This document shows, one piece after another, positions 1-9,427 of a DNA stretch of 64,000 nucleotides. Within the stretch, counting starts at the first letter, position 1; each line of letters opens with the position of its first letter. The position numbers and the translations under genes were made by a program. The stretch comes from Catenovulum agarivorans YM01. Its GTDB lineage: Bacteria > Pseudomonadota > Gammaproteobacteria > Enterobacterales > Alteromonadaceae. The notes below the pieces were generated by a model. The model had not been told where the DNA came from. It did no database searches and saw nothing but the letters and a program-made list of their open reading frames with translations. The stretch lies in assembly GCF_000281085.1 (NCBI RefSeq), contig NZ_JH767529.1, positions 107,290 through 171,289 on the forward strand, given 5' to 3'.

Positions 1-216
1 ACACATACAAGCGTGGCACTGCGCGATGCTATTTTGGCGGTTAACATTCCTTTTATCGAAGTACATTTATCCAATGTACACAAACGTGAAAAGTTTCGAC
101 ACCATTCATATTTCTCTGATGTTGCCCATGCAGTTATCTGCGGTTTAGGCAGTCAGGGATATTTTTATGCGCTAGATGCGGCACACCGCATTTTAAATTC
201 AGAATCAACCAAATAA
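1..216 (+). CDS. aroQ: 3-dehydroquinate dehydratase type II, C-terminal part
   Basis: Partial gene entering from the left edge; the reading frame is open from base 1 (aca cat aca agc gtg), so GTG at 13 is internal. It encodes the last 71 residues of type II dehydroquinase, which dehydrates 3-dehydroquinate in the shikimate pathway. The [10 protein letters not shown] stretch, the following [12 protein letters not shown] segment and the ICGLGSQGY end are family hallmarks. It lies 14 bp upstream of accB in the same direction, the usual aroQ-accB-accC order of gammaproteobacteria, so co-transcription is likely. Confidence 0.93.
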   Translation, partial: THTSVALRDAILAVNIPFIEVHLSNVHKREKFRHHSYFSDVAHAVICGLGSQGYFYALDAAHRILNSESTK

Positions 217-230
217 AGAGAGTAACAACC

Positions 231-695
231 ATGGCTATGGATATTCGTAAAGTTAAAAAACTAATTGAATTAGTTGAAGAGTCTGGCATTTCAGAATTAG
301 AAATCACCGAAGGTGAAGAGTCAGTACGTATCAGCCGTGGAGCGCCTGCAGTAAACTATGCAGCTCCTCAACCTATGTATGCTCCAGCACCTCAAGCTGC
401 AGCCCCAGCTCCTGCCGCGCCAGTAGCTGAAGCAGCGCCTGCCGCAGCAGCAAAACCTGCTGGCCACGAAGTTAAATCACCTATGGTAGGTACTTTCTAT
501 TCATCTCCTAAACCAGGCGCACCAGTATTTGCTTCAGTCGGCGACACTGTAAACGTTGGTGATACTTTATGTATTATCGAAGCAATGAAGATGATGAATG
601 AAATTACTGCTGATAAAGCAGGTACAATTAAATCTGTATTAGCAGAAAATGGCGACGTAATTGAATTTGATCAACCATTATTCATCATAGGTTAA
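231..695 (+). CDS. accB: Biotin carboxyl carrier protein of acetyl-CoA carboxylase
   Basis: 154-residue BCCP, the carrier subunit of acetyl-CoA carboxylase (first committed step of fatty acid synthesis, cytoplasm). The N-terminal helical domain (residues 1-40) is followed by an Ala/Pro-rich flexible linker (about 41-76) and a C-terminal biotinyl domain with the EAMKMMN motif; Lys120 is the biotinylated lysine. Length matches E. coli AccB (156). An in-frame ATG two codons downstream is an alternative start. accC follows after 13 bp, and its Shine-Dalgarno sequence AAGGAG overlaps the accB stop codon, pointing to coupled translation. Confidence 0.97.
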   Translation: MAMDIRKVKKLIELVEESGISELEITEGEESVRISRGAPAVNYAAPQPMYAPAPQAAAPAPAAPVAEAAPAAAAKPAGHEVKSPMVGTFYSSPKPGAPVFASVGDTVNVGDTLCIIEAMKMMNEITADKAGTIKSVLAENGDVIEFDQPLFIIG

Positions 696-708
696 GGAGT
701 TTCCCACT

Positions 709-2055
709 GTGATTGATAAGGTTCTAATTGCAAACCGGGGCGAAATTGCATTGCGTATTTTACGCGCGTGTAAAGAACTCGGTATAAAAACTGTCGCTGT
801 GCATTCAACTGCCGACCGCGAACTAAAACACGTATTGTTAGCAGACGAAACCATTTGTATTGGTAAAGCACCTGCAACTGAAAGTTATTTGAACGTGCCG
901 CGTATTATCGCAGCAGCAGAAGCTTCAGGCGCAGTAGCAATTCACCCAGGTTACGGCTTCTTGTCTGAAAACGCTGATTTTGCTGAGCGCGTAGAACAAA
1001 GTGGTTTTATTTTTATCGGTCCAACTGCTGACTCTATTCGCATTATGGGTGATAAAGTTGCTGCTATCAGTGCTATGAAAAAAGCCGGTGTACCTTGTGT
1101 ACCAGGTTCTGATGGCCCATTAAGCGACGACGAACAAAAGAATATCCAAATCGCTAAACGCATTGGTTACCCAGTGATCATTAAAGCTGCCGGTGGCGGT
1201 GGTGGTCGTGGTATGCGTGTTGTCCGTAGCGAAAAAGAGTTAATTAAATCTATTGAATTAACTAAATCTGAAGCGGGCGCGGCATTTAACAACGACGTTG
1301 TTTACATGGAGAAATTCCTTGAAAACCCTCGTCACGTTGAAGTTCAAGTATTATCAGACGGCCAAGGCAATGCGATTCACTTAGGTGAGCGTGACTGTTC
1401 TATGCAACGTCGCCACCAAAAAGTAGTAGAAGAAGCACCAGCTCCGGGCATTACTGAAGAAATGCGTAAGTTCATTGGTGATCGTTGTCGTCGCGCTTGT
1501 ATCGAAATTGGTTATCGCGGTGCAGGTACTTTCGAATTTTTATTCGAAAACGGTGAATTCTACTTTATCGAAATGAATACACGTATTCAGGTAGAACATC
1601 CAGTAACTGAGATGATCACAGGTGTTGATTTGATTAAAGAGCAGTTAAAAATTGCTGCTGGTCAACCTTTGTCTATCACGCAAGATGAGATCAAAATTCG
1701 CGGCCATGCGGTTGAATGTCGTATCAATGCGGAAGATCCAGATACCTTTATGCCGTGCCCTGGCAAAATTAACCGTTTCCACTCACCAGGTGGTTTAGGT
1801 GTTCGTTGGGATTCGCATATTTACGCGGGTTACGCTGTGCCACCTAACTATGATTCTATGATAGGTAAGCTAATTACTTATGGTGAGAATCGTGGTATTG
1901 CAATTGCGCGTATGCAAAATGCTTTGAGTGAGCTTGTGGTTGAAGGTATTAAAACCAATGTAAGTTTGCAAAAAACCATTATGGAAGATGAGAATTTCCA
2001 AAATGGTGGGACTAATATCCACTATTTAGAAAAGAAACTGGGTATTGCTAAATAG
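709..2055 (+). CDS. accC: Biotin carboxylase subunit of acetyl-CoA carboxylase
   Basis: 448-residue biotin carboxylase, which carboxylates BCCP-biotin using ATP and bicarbonate. The N-terminal domain starts [16 protein letters not shown], the ATP-grasp glycine-rich loop [11 protein letters not shown] is near residue 165, and the catalytic [14 protein letters not shown] segment is near 286-300. Length equals the family norm. The start is GTG at 709, supported by AAGGAG nine bases upstream. It is the last gene of aroQ-accB-accC; a structured repeat and then an intrinsic terminator follow. Confidence 0.97.
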   Translation: MIDKVLIANRGEIALRILRACKELGIKTVAVHSTADRELKHVLLADETICIGKAPATESYLNVPRIIAAAEASGAVAIHPGYGFLSENADFAERVEQSGFIFIGPTADSIRIMGDKVAAISAMKKAGVPCVPGSDGPLSDDEQKNIQIAKRIGYPVIIKAAGGGGGRGMRVVRSEKELIKSIELTKSEAGAAFNNDVVYMEKFLENPRHVEVQVLSDGQGNAIHLGERDCSMQRRHQKVVEEAPAPGITEEMRKFIGDRCRRACIEIGYRGAGTFEFLFENGEFYFIEMNTRIQVEHPVTEMITGVDLIKEQLKIAAGQPLSITQDEIKIRGHAVECRINAEDPDTFMPCPGKINRFHSPGGLGVRWDSHIYAGYAVPPNYDSMIGKLITYGENRGIAIARMQNALSELVVEGIKTNVSLQKTIMEDENFQNGGTNIHYLEKKLGIAK

Positions 2056-2066
2056 CTAGTACAGGC

Positions 2067-2246
2067 AATAAAGCATAATTATCGCAAAAACTCTTCAGAG
2101 TAATATGCGTATTCAGAGGTGGAATTCCTCCATGAAGGTACGTTCCTGTCGCCTTCCTTGGCTCCACCTCATCAGACTGCGAAGCTGCGCTTCGGTTCTG
2201 ATTCGCCCATGGCGATTGAAGTTTTGCTCCTAATTATTGCTTTATT
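2067..2246. repeat. Structured dispersed repeat, copy 1
   Basis: The ends form a long imperfect inverted repeat: 2067-2096 pairs with 2216-2246 (aataaagc/gctttatt ends, then ataatta and gcaaaact tracts). Inside are further hairpins, such as gcgaagc/gcttcg and aggtgga/tccacct. The 40 bases 2200-2239 recur in inverse orientation at 24477-24516 with one mismatch. It encodes no protein. It may be a small non-autonomous or REP/ERIC-like element; its exact boundaries are a judgement. Confidence 0.6.
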
Positions 2247-2286
2247 ACCTCTAATGAACTTATGCCATGTGATTTCTAAATACACT

Positions 2287-2312
2287 AAGCCGAATTTCGA
2301 TTCGGCTTTTTT
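2287..2312 (+). terminator. Intrinsic terminator of aroQ-accBC
   Basis: A perfect stem agccgaa/ttcggct with a six-base loop is followed by a run of T residues. It lies downstream of accC and upstream of prmA. Confidence 0.85.
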
Positions 2313-2374
2313 ATTTCTGCCAATAGTTAGGTAGAATACCTTCCAATTACTTCGAATAATTTATTGAGACCTTT

Positions 2375-3253
2375 ATGCCTTGGCTCCAGCTTAGATATAC
2401 CACTGATAAACAAAGTGCCGATTTAATTTCTGATGAAATGATGGAATGCGGTGCATTTTCCGTTACTTTTTTGGATGCACAGGACACACCAATCTACGAA
2501 CCTAAACCGGGTGACTTTTTATTGTGGGAACAAACCATAGCAATAGGTTTGTACGATGCAGAAGCCGATATGGATGCCATTGTTGAGCATTTACATCAGT
2601 TTCCGTTTGGGCAAAAAGGTTCATATAAAATTGAGCAGTTAGAAGATAAAGATTGGATCCGTGAGTGGATGGATAGTTTTAAGCCAATTCAGTTTGGTGA
2701 CAGATTATGGGTTTGTCCAAGTTGGTGTGATATTCCAGATCCCGCTGCGGTGAATATCATTCTTGATCCGGGTTTAGCTTTTGGTACAGGGACTCATCCA
2801 ACAACGTCTTTGTGTTTACAATGGTTAGATAAACATATCCAGCCTCAACATACCATAGTCGATTTTGGTTGTGGTTCTGGCATTTTGGCTGTGGCAGGGT
2901 TAAAACTCGGTGCGAAAAAAGCCATAGGTATTGATATTGATCCACAAGCGATTGAAGCTTCTACCGCCAATGCAGAACGTAACCATGTATTAGATAAACT
3001 AGAACTGTATTTGCCTGATGCGCAGCCACAACTGCAAGCGGATATAGTGGTTGCGAATATCCTAGCAGGGCCATTACGTGAACTTGCACAAGTAATTAGC
3101 GACTATGTTAAGCCTGGGGGTAAACTTGCGCTATCTGGTATTTTAGACAGTCAAGCGGAAGAAATTTGCCAAATATATAGCCAATGGTTTGATCTAGAAG
3201 CTGTTGCCCAGCAAGAAGATTGGTGTCGTGTAGCTGGTACTAAGAAGCTATAA
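2375..3253 (+). CDS. prmA: Ribosomal protein L11 methyltransferase
   Basis: 292-residue SAM-dependent methyltransferase that trimethylates ribosomal protein L11. The N-terminal substrate-recognition domain begins [19 protein letters not shown]. The catalytic domain carries [19 protein letters not shown] (about 129-147), the SAM-binding motif [15 protein letters not shown] (about 163-177), and the [10 protein letters not shown] motif that holds the target amine. Length matches E. coli PrmA (293). It stands alone between the accBC terminator and a convergent unknown gene. Confidence 0.96.
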   Translation: MPWLQLRYTTDKQSADLISDEMMECGAFSVTFLDAQDTPIYEPKPGDFLLWEQTIAIGLYDAEADMDAIVEHLHQFPFGQKGSYKIEQLEDKDWIREWMDSFKPIQFGDRLWVCPSWCDIPDPAAVNIILDPGLAFGTGTHPTTSLCLQWLDKHIQPQHTIVDFGCGSGILAVAGLKLGAKKAIGIDIDPQAIEASTANAERNHVLDKLELYLPDAQPQLQADIVVANILAGPLRELAQVISDYVKPGGKLALSGILDSQAEEICQIYSQWFDLEAVAQQEDWCRVAGTKKL

Positions 3254-3270
3254 GCCAGCCGACTGCTATT

Positions 3271-3612
3271 TTAAAGCAAGTCTTTGACCGCTTCATATAG
3301 TTTGATTGCTTCTTGCTCGGTTAACCCAACCGAGCTAGCAGCTTTGCCTAAACTACTCGTTACTCGCACAGAATCATTAGCCGCTTCATTATTTTGTGTA
3401 GATTCTGCTTGCTGCTGACGCGCTACCGATAACTCGCCACTTTTTTGAATAAGTTGTGCCTGCGGTGAAATGGTGACACTGGTATTACTGGTTCGGTTGC
3501 CAACAGAATTTGCAGCTGTGTTGTTATTATTGGCAGACGGCTGGGTGACCAGTTGCCCCTGCTGATGCAACTGGCTTTGCAGCCCAGAATTAATAAAACC
3601 AACGTCTGTCAT
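3271..3612 (-). CDS. Small Gln/Asn-rich protein of unknown function
   Basis: 113 residues, not recognised as a named family. The N-terminal two thirds are low complexity and rich in Gln, Asn and Ser (a run of four Asn near residue 30). The C-terminal 35 residues look like an ordered helix (LTEQEAIKLYEAVKDLL). No signal peptide or membrane segment is visible. It converges with prmA (17 bp between stops) and lies downstream of another small unknown gene on the same strand. Coding status rests on an uninterrupted frame with a structured C-terminus. Confidence 0.6.
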   Translation of the reverse strand: MTDVGFINSGLQSQLHQQGQLVTQPSANNNNTAANSVGNRTSNTSVTISPQAQLIQKSGELSVARQQQAESTQNNEAANDSVRVTSSLGKAASSVGLTEQEAIKLYEAVKDLL

Positions 3613-3680
3613 ATTTCACCTTGCGGCGCGTTTTAACCGTTAACCTAAGTATAGAACATCTGTTTATTTTTTAAACAAAA

Positions 3681-4007
3681 CTATTCTTCTGCAGACACGA
3701 TTGTTTGTTGAAATTTGCTCTGAGTGGCAAATATTTTTTCCAGTTTGACTACTATCTTGGCCAACTCTTGTGGATTAATTTGCTGTTGCTGTGCTTCAGA
3801 CAGTTGAGTAAAGGGGTAAAAATCAGCAGCAATTTCTTCTACATAGGGCATAAAACGGGTTGCTTTAGTGGTAAAACCTTCGGCAAAAATTGCGCTAAAT
3901 TTGCCTTGGCCATTTTGCTGTAGTTGCTCAATAAACTGGTCACACTCTTGTGCTTTTTGGTAAGCAACAGCTAAATTTTGACGGATATTCTCAATAATAT
4001 TCAACAT
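3681..4007 (-). CDS. Conserved-looking small protein of unknown function
   Basis: 108 residues beginning MLNIIENIRQNLAVAYQKAQ and predicted mostly helical, soluble and Gln-rich; no catalytic motif stands out. It is 34 bp downstream of rsuA on the same strand and could be co-transcribed with it. I think similar short proteins occur beside rsuA in other Alteromonadales, but that is recollection rather than something the sequence shows. Confidence 0.65.
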   Translation of the reverse strand: MLNIIENIRQNLAVAYQKAQECDQFIEQLQQNGQGKFSAIFAEGFTTKATRFMPYVEEIAADFYPFTQLSEAQQQQINPQELAKIVVKLEKIFATQSKFQQTIVSAEE

Positions 4008-4041
4008 ATTAGGGACTTCTCTTGGGTAAATTCTATCGCGA

Positions 4042-4746
4042 TTAAAACAAATTAACTTCGGCTTCAGTTAAATAACGCCACTCACCGGGCTCGAGTGATT
4101 CATCTAGTTCTAATGCACCTATCTGGCATCTATGTAGAAAGGTTACTTTATTGCCAATAGCGGCAAACATACGTTTAACCTGATGGTAGCGACCTTCAGT
4201 AATAATTAGTTCAGCATAATCATCGGCTAAAAATTTAAGTTTGGCAGGCTCTGTTGGTTTATCTTCACCATTAAGCATTATGCCTTGAGCAAAAGTTTCT
4301 ATGGCTTGTTGCTGTTGCTCTGGCGACATTTCTTCTGCGAGTTCAGCTAAATAGGTTTTCTCACAAACGTGTTTAGGGCTAGCGATGCGGTGCGACCATT
4401 GACCATCATCGGTAATTAAAATTAACCCTGTGGTGTCTGCATCTAACCGACCAGCGATATGCAAGCGATCAACTTTGTCCACTTCCAATAACGATAAAAC
4501 CGACGGATACAACTCATTATCAGCGTTGCTGCACAAAGTATCTTCTGGTTTGTTCATCATAATGTAGCGAATGCCAATTACCGACAAGGTTTGCTCTTGA
4601 TATTTCACCACTGAATCGTCGGCTACATGCGTGGCTGCATTTTTACACGGTGCGCCATCTATGCTGACTTCACCGCTTTTGATGATTTTTTTTGCCCAGG
4701 CTCGGGTTACATCCATTGCTTCACATAAATATTTATCTAGTCTCAT
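4042..4746 (-). CDS. rsuA: 16S rRNA pseudouridine(516) synthase
   Basis: 234 residues. An N-terminal S4 RNA-binding domain (MRLDKYLCEAMDVTRAWAKK, about 1-50) is followed by a RsuA/RluB-type pseudouridine synthase domain. The catalytic motif AGRLDADTTGLILITDDG contains the essential Asp102. The C-terminal motif RYHQVKRMFAAIGNKV is also diagnostic. It isomerises U516 of 16S rRNA. Length fits E. coli RsuA (231). The assignment to RsuA rather than RluE/RluF rests on the S4 domain and length. Confidence 0.93.
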   Translation of the reverse strand: MRLDKYLCEAMDVTRAWAKKIIKSGEVSIDGAPCKNAATHVADDSVVKYQEQTLSVIGIRYIMMNKPEDTLCSNADNELYPSVLSLLEVDKVDRLHIAGRLDADTTGLILITDDGQWSHRIASPKHVCEKTYLAELAEEMSPEQQQQAIETFAQGIMLNGEDKPTEPAKLKFLADDYAELIITEGRYHQVKRMFAAIGNKVTFLHRCQIGALELDESLEPGEWRYLTEAEVNLF

Positions 4747-4854
4747 TCATTACTCTAATTTTGATTCAGTGATCTTTCGCTGAGTATTGTACTAAATAAC
4801 CTGAGCTCTGGGTAACAACTTGCTTTCTTAGGGCTATTTATCCTTTAGCAGTTC

Positions 4855-6135
4855 CTAAGAAATATATTCTTCATAAGATATTTTAGCCTGTTTTTTGCCA
4901 TGCCCTTTAGCATAATAAAGATTGTTATCTGCTTGTTTAAAACACTTCTCGTAAGCTAAGCTCGCGCTTTTTGCATTAATGCAAATAGCACCAGCACTAA
5001 CAGTGGTTCCATGATCTAAAGTATCAGCACAGCAGTCAATTACCTTATCAATTAACTTTTGAATATTTTGCTGGTTGTTATCCGACAAAATCACTACAAA
5101 CTCTTCACCACCAGCACGCGCAATATAGTCTAACGGTCGTTGGAAGGTCGCTTTAAGTAAATCGGCAAATTGCACCAGTACAATATCCCCCTCATAATGG
5201 CCATACCTATCATTGATTTGCTTAAAATCGTCGATATCAAAAATACTGATACACAAATATTGTTGATTACGCCGGGCTGATTTATATAAACGAGCATATT
5301 CTTCAGCCAAACCACGTCGATTACGCAACTGAGTTAATGGATCTTTCGTCGCAAGCTCTATTAATTCTTGTTGAACATTTTTTAAACGAGAAATGTCCAT
5401 ACCACTAAAGAGTAAATAATGTTTATCACCCACTTGCGCATAACAGCAATCAAACTCAAACGGTACCGCTTTGCCTTCTGAATTAATCAGTTCGGTTTCG
5501 TACTTGTAATGGCCTGCTTTTTTGACCGTTTCAACAAATTCATACCAATCATCCGTACTATCAAACTGCTTGGAAATATGAAAGTATGATTTACTTTTAA
5601 TATGTTCAGTCGGTAGTTTTAAAAAACGATTTAACGCTAAATTGAAAGTAATGAATAAGCTAGTTTCTGGATCACACACCATATTTAAGTTAGGCGTATT
5701 GTCCATAACGGCTCTGAGCAAGGTTAGCTCAGCATTGGCATTGTGATGCTCTTTTTCAATGTGCTTTTTTGCTATGACATTGCTAACGACCGCAGTCAAT
5801 CGACTTTGACTTACGTCATTTTTTGAAAGGTAGTCGTCGACGCCAGATTTGAATGCAGTTGCTGCAACTTTTTCATCACCAACTCCGGTGATCATCACCA
5901 CGCCTGTATATGGAGATACCTCATGGATAGTGGCAATATGCTGAATACTTGTTTCGCCAGCTAAATTAAAGTCTAGAATAACACAATCAACCTGAACCAT
6001 CTTAAGTATGCTGGCTAAGGTACTCGGCTCGGCATAAGAAATTACTTCAAAATTTTGATGCGCTTGGGTTAGATAACGCTCAAAAATCAGCCTGTCCGTT
6101 TCAGAATCATCGACTACTAGCACTGTACTACGCAT
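4855..6135 (-). CDS. Receiver-PAS-GGDEF diguanylate cyclase response regulator
   Basis: 426 residues. The receiver domain (1-125) has acidic residues DD at 9-10, phospho-acceptor Asp55 and Lys105. A PAS-like domain (about 135-255) precedes a GGDEF domain (265-420) with an intact GGEEF active site at 342-346 and an RxxD inhibitory site (RPLD, 333-336) placed five residues before it. The product should be cyclic di-GMP, controlled by phosphorylation and by product inhibition. It overlaps the preceding receiver gene by 8 bp and is the last gene of the histidine kinase operon. Confidence 0.92.
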   Translation of the reverse strand: MRSTVLVVDDSETDRLIFERYLTQAHQNFEVISYAEPSTLASILKMVQVDCVILDFNLAGETSIQHIATIHEVSPYTGVVMITGVGDEKVAATAFKSGVDDYLSKNDVSQSRLTAVVSNVIAKKHIEKEHHNANAELTLLRAVMDNTPNLNMVCDPETSLFITFNLALNRFLKLPTEHIKSKSYFHISKQFDSTDDWYEFVETVKKAGHYKYETELINSEGKAVPFEFDCCYAQVGDKHYLLFSGMDISRLKNVQQELIELATKDPLTQLRNRRGLAEEYARLYKSARRNQQYLCISIFDIDDFKQINDRYGHYEGDIVLVQFADLLKATFQRPLDYIARAGGEEFVVILSDNNQQNIQKLIDKVIDCCADTLDHGTTVSAGAICINAKSASLAYEKCFKQADNNLYYAKGHGKKQAKISYEEYIS

Positions 6136-6550
6136 AAAGAGCTACCTCCATCCAAAACTTTGTCGTTGTTAACAAAGTTTCTGCGAACTCATCATATCTT
6201 TCATGCTTAACTATGTAAGCATTTGCTCCTGCATTATATGACTTCTCTATATCAGTATTATGAGTAGACGAGGATAATGCAACTAAAATTGTATTTGTAT
6301 TGGCAAACTTGCGAATACATTCAATTAATTTGTGACCCGACATATTTGGTAAATTAATGTCGATAAAAAATAAACACTTGCCAATATTCTTTGTTGTTGC
6401 CACAACTTGCATGTATTCCAAACACTCTTCTGCCGAAGCAAATCTGTGTATTTCATACTTTTGCGTCAGCCCTGCTTTTTGGTAGATACGTTGCACAGAC
6501 CAAAAGTCGATATCATTGTCTTCTACAAATATTATTTTGTTCACGGTCAC
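6128..6550 (-). CDS. Stand-alone receiver-domain response regulator (Rcp1-like)
   Basis: 140 residues consisting of a single receiver domain: acidic pocket EDND near 10-13, phospho-acceptor Asp64 in FFIDINLPNMSG, a Ser/Thr switch and Lys near 115 (YIVKHE). There is no output domain. This class commonly pairs with phytochrome-style histidine kinases as a phosphate shuttle. It starts 4 bp after the kinase gene and overlaps the diguanylate cyclase gene by 8 bp, so phosphorelay between the three is a reasonable inference. Confidence 0.9.
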   Translation of the reverse strand: MTVNKIIFVEDNDIDFWSVQRIYQKAGLTQKYEIHRFASAEECLEYMQVVATTKNIGKCLFFIDINLPNMSGHKLIECIRKFANTNTILVALSSSTHNTDIEKSYNAGANAYIVKHERYDEFAETLLTTTKFWMEVALYA

Positions 6551-6554
6551 ACCA

Positions 6555-9248
6555 CTAAGCTTGTGTATTTAACGTAAAATAAACTTGTGTTCCTTGCCCT
6601 TCACTTGATTCCATCCAAACTTTACCATCGTGTAATTCAACCAGGCGTTTGACAATATTTAATCCAATCCCCTCGCCTTCACCTACTTTGTTTAAACGTT
6701 TAAAAATAATAAAGGCAAGTTCACAACTTTCTTTGGACATACCAATGCCATTGTCTTTTACCCAAAGCGTCCCCTTGTGTTCACCAATTTCCACTTCAAT
6801 AAATTCTCTTTGGCTGTACTTAAGCGCGTTTGACAATAGGTTTTGTAATATTTCAAACACAGATAAACGATCAGCATACACCTTGGCGCTTGTGAAATTT
6901 CGTGTCACTTGGAATTTTTTGTGACTGGACATTTGCTGTAAAAGTTCATCGACAAGCTGGTTCATATCTATATATTCTCGATTAATTTCGCGTCTTCCGG
7001 TTCGTGAAAACTTGAGCAGACTCTCTATTAAACCAAACATTCTCTCAGCCGCGGAACGAATATGGACTATATATTTTTGTCCGTTTTCATCTAGCTTAGC
7101 CGCATAGTCCTCATATAAAAATTGCGCTATATGCATAATGCCACGACTTGGTTCTTTTAAATCGTGTGAGGCCGCGTAGACGAATTGATCTAATTCTTCA
7201 TTTTTGCGTCTTAGCTCGGCTAAAGCATTGTGTATAGTTTGTTCTGCATGTTTTCTCGCTGAAATATCCCGAATCAAACACATAATTCCGGTGACATCTC
7301 CGGCATTATCTTTAACTGCCCAAGCACATACAGATACCGGGACTTTGTCGCCTTGTTTAGTTAAAAATACTTTTTCATACTCTTGGCAAAACCCTTCAGG
7401 AATGATCTGTTCCGCGAGAATTTTTTTGTCGATGCCATGCAAATGAGCTGGAGTTAACTCAAACAAACTTTTTGTCAGTAACTGAGCGCATTCATAACCC
7501 AACAAGTTAGCAAAAGTTTGATTGGCCTCTAAAATGGTCAACTCTATGTCGGTATAAACTAACGCATCGACTGCGGAAGCTTGTAACGCACTGAGTTTTT
7601 GTCCCACAAGCCAGAGCTCTTCCTCAATTTTTTTACGGTTAGTTATGTCAGTTTCAATACCAACTAAGCGAATAGGTTTACCGTTAACATCCCATTCAAC
7701 CACACGTCCGCGAGTCAACATCCAACGTTTGCTTCCAACTACGTCTACCGGATACTCAGCATAAAAAAACGCAACTTCTCCATTAAGATGCTGCTGCAAT
7801 GCTTTTTCTATTTTTGATAAATGTTCAGGTTCAATTCTGTCGGCCCAACTTTGGTACAGCCATTCTTGTTGCTCTGACAAGCCATGCATTTGTTTTAATT
7901 TACCACTGACAGTAATCACATCCGTGGTTAAATCCCAATCATATACACCATCATTGATAGCATTGATCGCCAGCTCGTATTTTTTCTGTACTTCTTCTAG
8001 CGCGACAGAATCGGTTATATCAACAGCCATACCAACCACAAACGAAAGTTCACCAACTTCGTTGTGCACAGGTTTACCTTGCTCTCTTATATGACATATT
8101 TCGCCTGTCGGTTTACGCAATCGATAACGAACATCCCAACCATCTTGTTGCGCTGTTCGTTGTTTTAGAATGCCTCTATCTTCAGGATGAACACGTGACA
8201 CATATGAAATCGGATTTTCGTATAAACTCTCGCAGCTCGCTTGCCATAGTTTTTCGTAGGCCGGATTTACATACAAAATTTTGTTGAGTTTGGGCGTCGC
8301 TAACCACAATACCGCATCAACCGAATTGGCTATGGTTTTAAATTTAAGTTCAGATTGATTGAGTTTGGTTAATAAGTCATTGGTGACAGTGACATCCATA
8401 ATGGTTGCTAGGCAATAATTTTTGCCACTATGCGTGTACGGCTGTAACTCAATATTGAGTGTTTTGGCCATTTTAGTTGGCGTGCGGTATCTAACCATGC
8501 GTCCTTTAGCCATAGCTTTTACATTCGGTGCCTCAAAAAATGACTGCACCCAATTATGATGCTGCGATTTAACCTCACCATCAACAAAGTCCGAAACATT
8601 TTTTGTAAGCAGTTCATCTTTCAACTCAAATATTCCTACCGCTTTTTCGTTGTACCGGACAATTTTGCCTGTTTCATCAACTAATAGCAGTCCATATGCG
8701 GCAGAGTCCAATATCCGGTTGAGGTTTTCTTCTGCTTCTTCACGGCGGGCAATTTCACTATTTAATTCTTTGGTTCTTTCACTTATTTTTTCTTCTAAAT
8801 ATTCTCTTATCTCAAGTAATTCATAGTCACTAAATTTAAACCCATCCGCTTCAACTCGGCGTTTGAGCGTATGCAACTCCAATAAACTAGGTGCATTGAG
8901 CCATTCTGGTAATAACCGCCAAATTAATACCGCGGTGGCAAAAGAAACCAAAGCTGTCACAACTTTAATTAAGCCATGTAAATAGTAGTAGCCATTCCAA
9001 ATATTAATAACAGCCATGAAGTGGGTGATGCCACAAGCAAAAATAAACATGGAGAACATAATTAAGGTGCTGCGATACGGCATTGGCTTCTGCCGACCAT
9101 ACACCACTAGAGCGGCAGGGATGGCGAAATACGACAAGGTTATGAGCAAATCTGAAGCCACATTCATAATCAGCAAGTCAGGTTGCCAGAGCAAACAGTG
9201 ACCATGTGGCATATAGTCGCCATTCATTAATTGACGAAAGAACTCCAT
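6555..9248 (-). CDS. Multi-PAS sensor histidine kinase with ethylene-receptor-like membrane domain
   Basis: 897 residues. The N-terminal 130 residues form three membrane helices resembling the copper/ethylene-binding domain of plant ETR1: Asp33 and Tyr40 in the first helix (ASDLLITLSYFAIP) and Cys72/His76 in ACGITHF match ETR1 Asp25, Tyr32, Cys65 and His69. A short coiled coil (about 150-175) leads to four PAS domains (about 178-290, 298-415, 422-540, 550-670). The HisKA phospho-acceptor is His695, followed by an ATPase domain with N-box NLLSNALKYS and G-boxes KDNGIGM and GEGIGLN. First gene of a three-gene operon with two response regulators. Ligand unknown; ethylene or metal sensing is inference. 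Confidence 0.93.
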   Translation of the reverse strand: MEFFRQLMNGDYMPHGHCLLWQPDLLIMNVASDLLITLSYFAIPAALVVYGRQKPMPYRSTLIMFSMFIFACGITHFMAVINIWNGYYYLHGLIKVVTALVSFATAVLIWRLLPEWLNAPSLLELHTLKRRVEADGFKFSDYELLEIREYLEEKISERTKELNSEIARREEAEENLNRILDSAAYGLLLVDETGKIVRYNEKAVGIFELKDELLTKNVSDFVDGEVKSQHHNWVQSFFEAPNVKAMAKGRMVRYRTPTKMAKTLNIELQPYTHSGKNYCLATIMDVTVTNDLLTKLNQSELKFKTIANSVDAVLWLATPKLNKILYVNPAYEKLWQASCESLYENPISYVSRVHPEDRGILKQRTAQQDGWDVRYRLRKPTGEICHIREQGKPVHNEVGELSFVVGMAVDITDSVALEEVQKKYELAINAINDGVYDWDLTTDVITVSGKLKQMHGLSEQQEWLYQSWADRIEPEHLSKIEKALQQHLNGEVAFFYAEYPVDVVGSKRWMLTRGRVVEWDVNGKPIRLVGIETDITNRKKIEEELWLVGQKLSALQASAVDALVYTDIELTILEANQTFANLLGYECAQLLTKSLFELTPAHLHGIDKKILAEQIIPEGFCQEYEKVFLTKQGDKVPVSVCAWAVKDNAGDVTGIMCLIRDISARKHAEQTIHNALAELRRKNEELDQFVYAASHDLKEPSRGIMHIAQFLYEDYAAKLDENGQKYIVHIRSAAERMFGLIESLLKFSRTGRREINREYIDMNQLVDELLQQMSSHKKFQVTRNFTSAKVYADRLSVFEILQNLLSNALKYSQREFIEVEIGEHKGTLWVKDNGIGMSKESCELAFIIFKRLNKVGEGEGIGLNIVKRLVELHDGKVWMESSEGQGTQVYFTLNTQA

Positions 9249-9427
9249 ATTCCCTCACATGCAAAGTTAAAATTGAGCGATCATTTGCTGGGTAGTCACA
9301 TCTTAGTATAATGTTGCTTTTCTACCCAAGATGCTTGGATATAACTAGAGCCTAGCACAAGTGTGCGATTTCTGCGGTGAGTTCACCGCAAATTATAGCG
9401 CTGACAGTTAAGAGGCAATTTTTTAGT

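Larger units (their letters stand above)
2056..2374. other. Intergenic region accC-prmA, no gene
   Basis: This 319-bp gap has no convincing coding sequence; a 71-codon open frame on the plus strand overlaps the repeat and resembles nothing. It holds a structured inverted-repeat unit (2067-2246), part of which recurs near 24.5 kb, then the accC terminator (2287-2312) and a short AT-rich leader before prmA. Confidence 0.8.

Noticed and set aside
341..465. Low-complexity Ala/Pro repeat in accB as a possible frameshift or unstable tract
   Set aside because: This is the normal flexible linker of the biotin carrier protein and the frame is intact.
2119..2334. 71-codon open frame between accC and prmA
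   Set aside because: It runs through the structured repeat and the accC terminator, has no ribosome site and no family resemblance.
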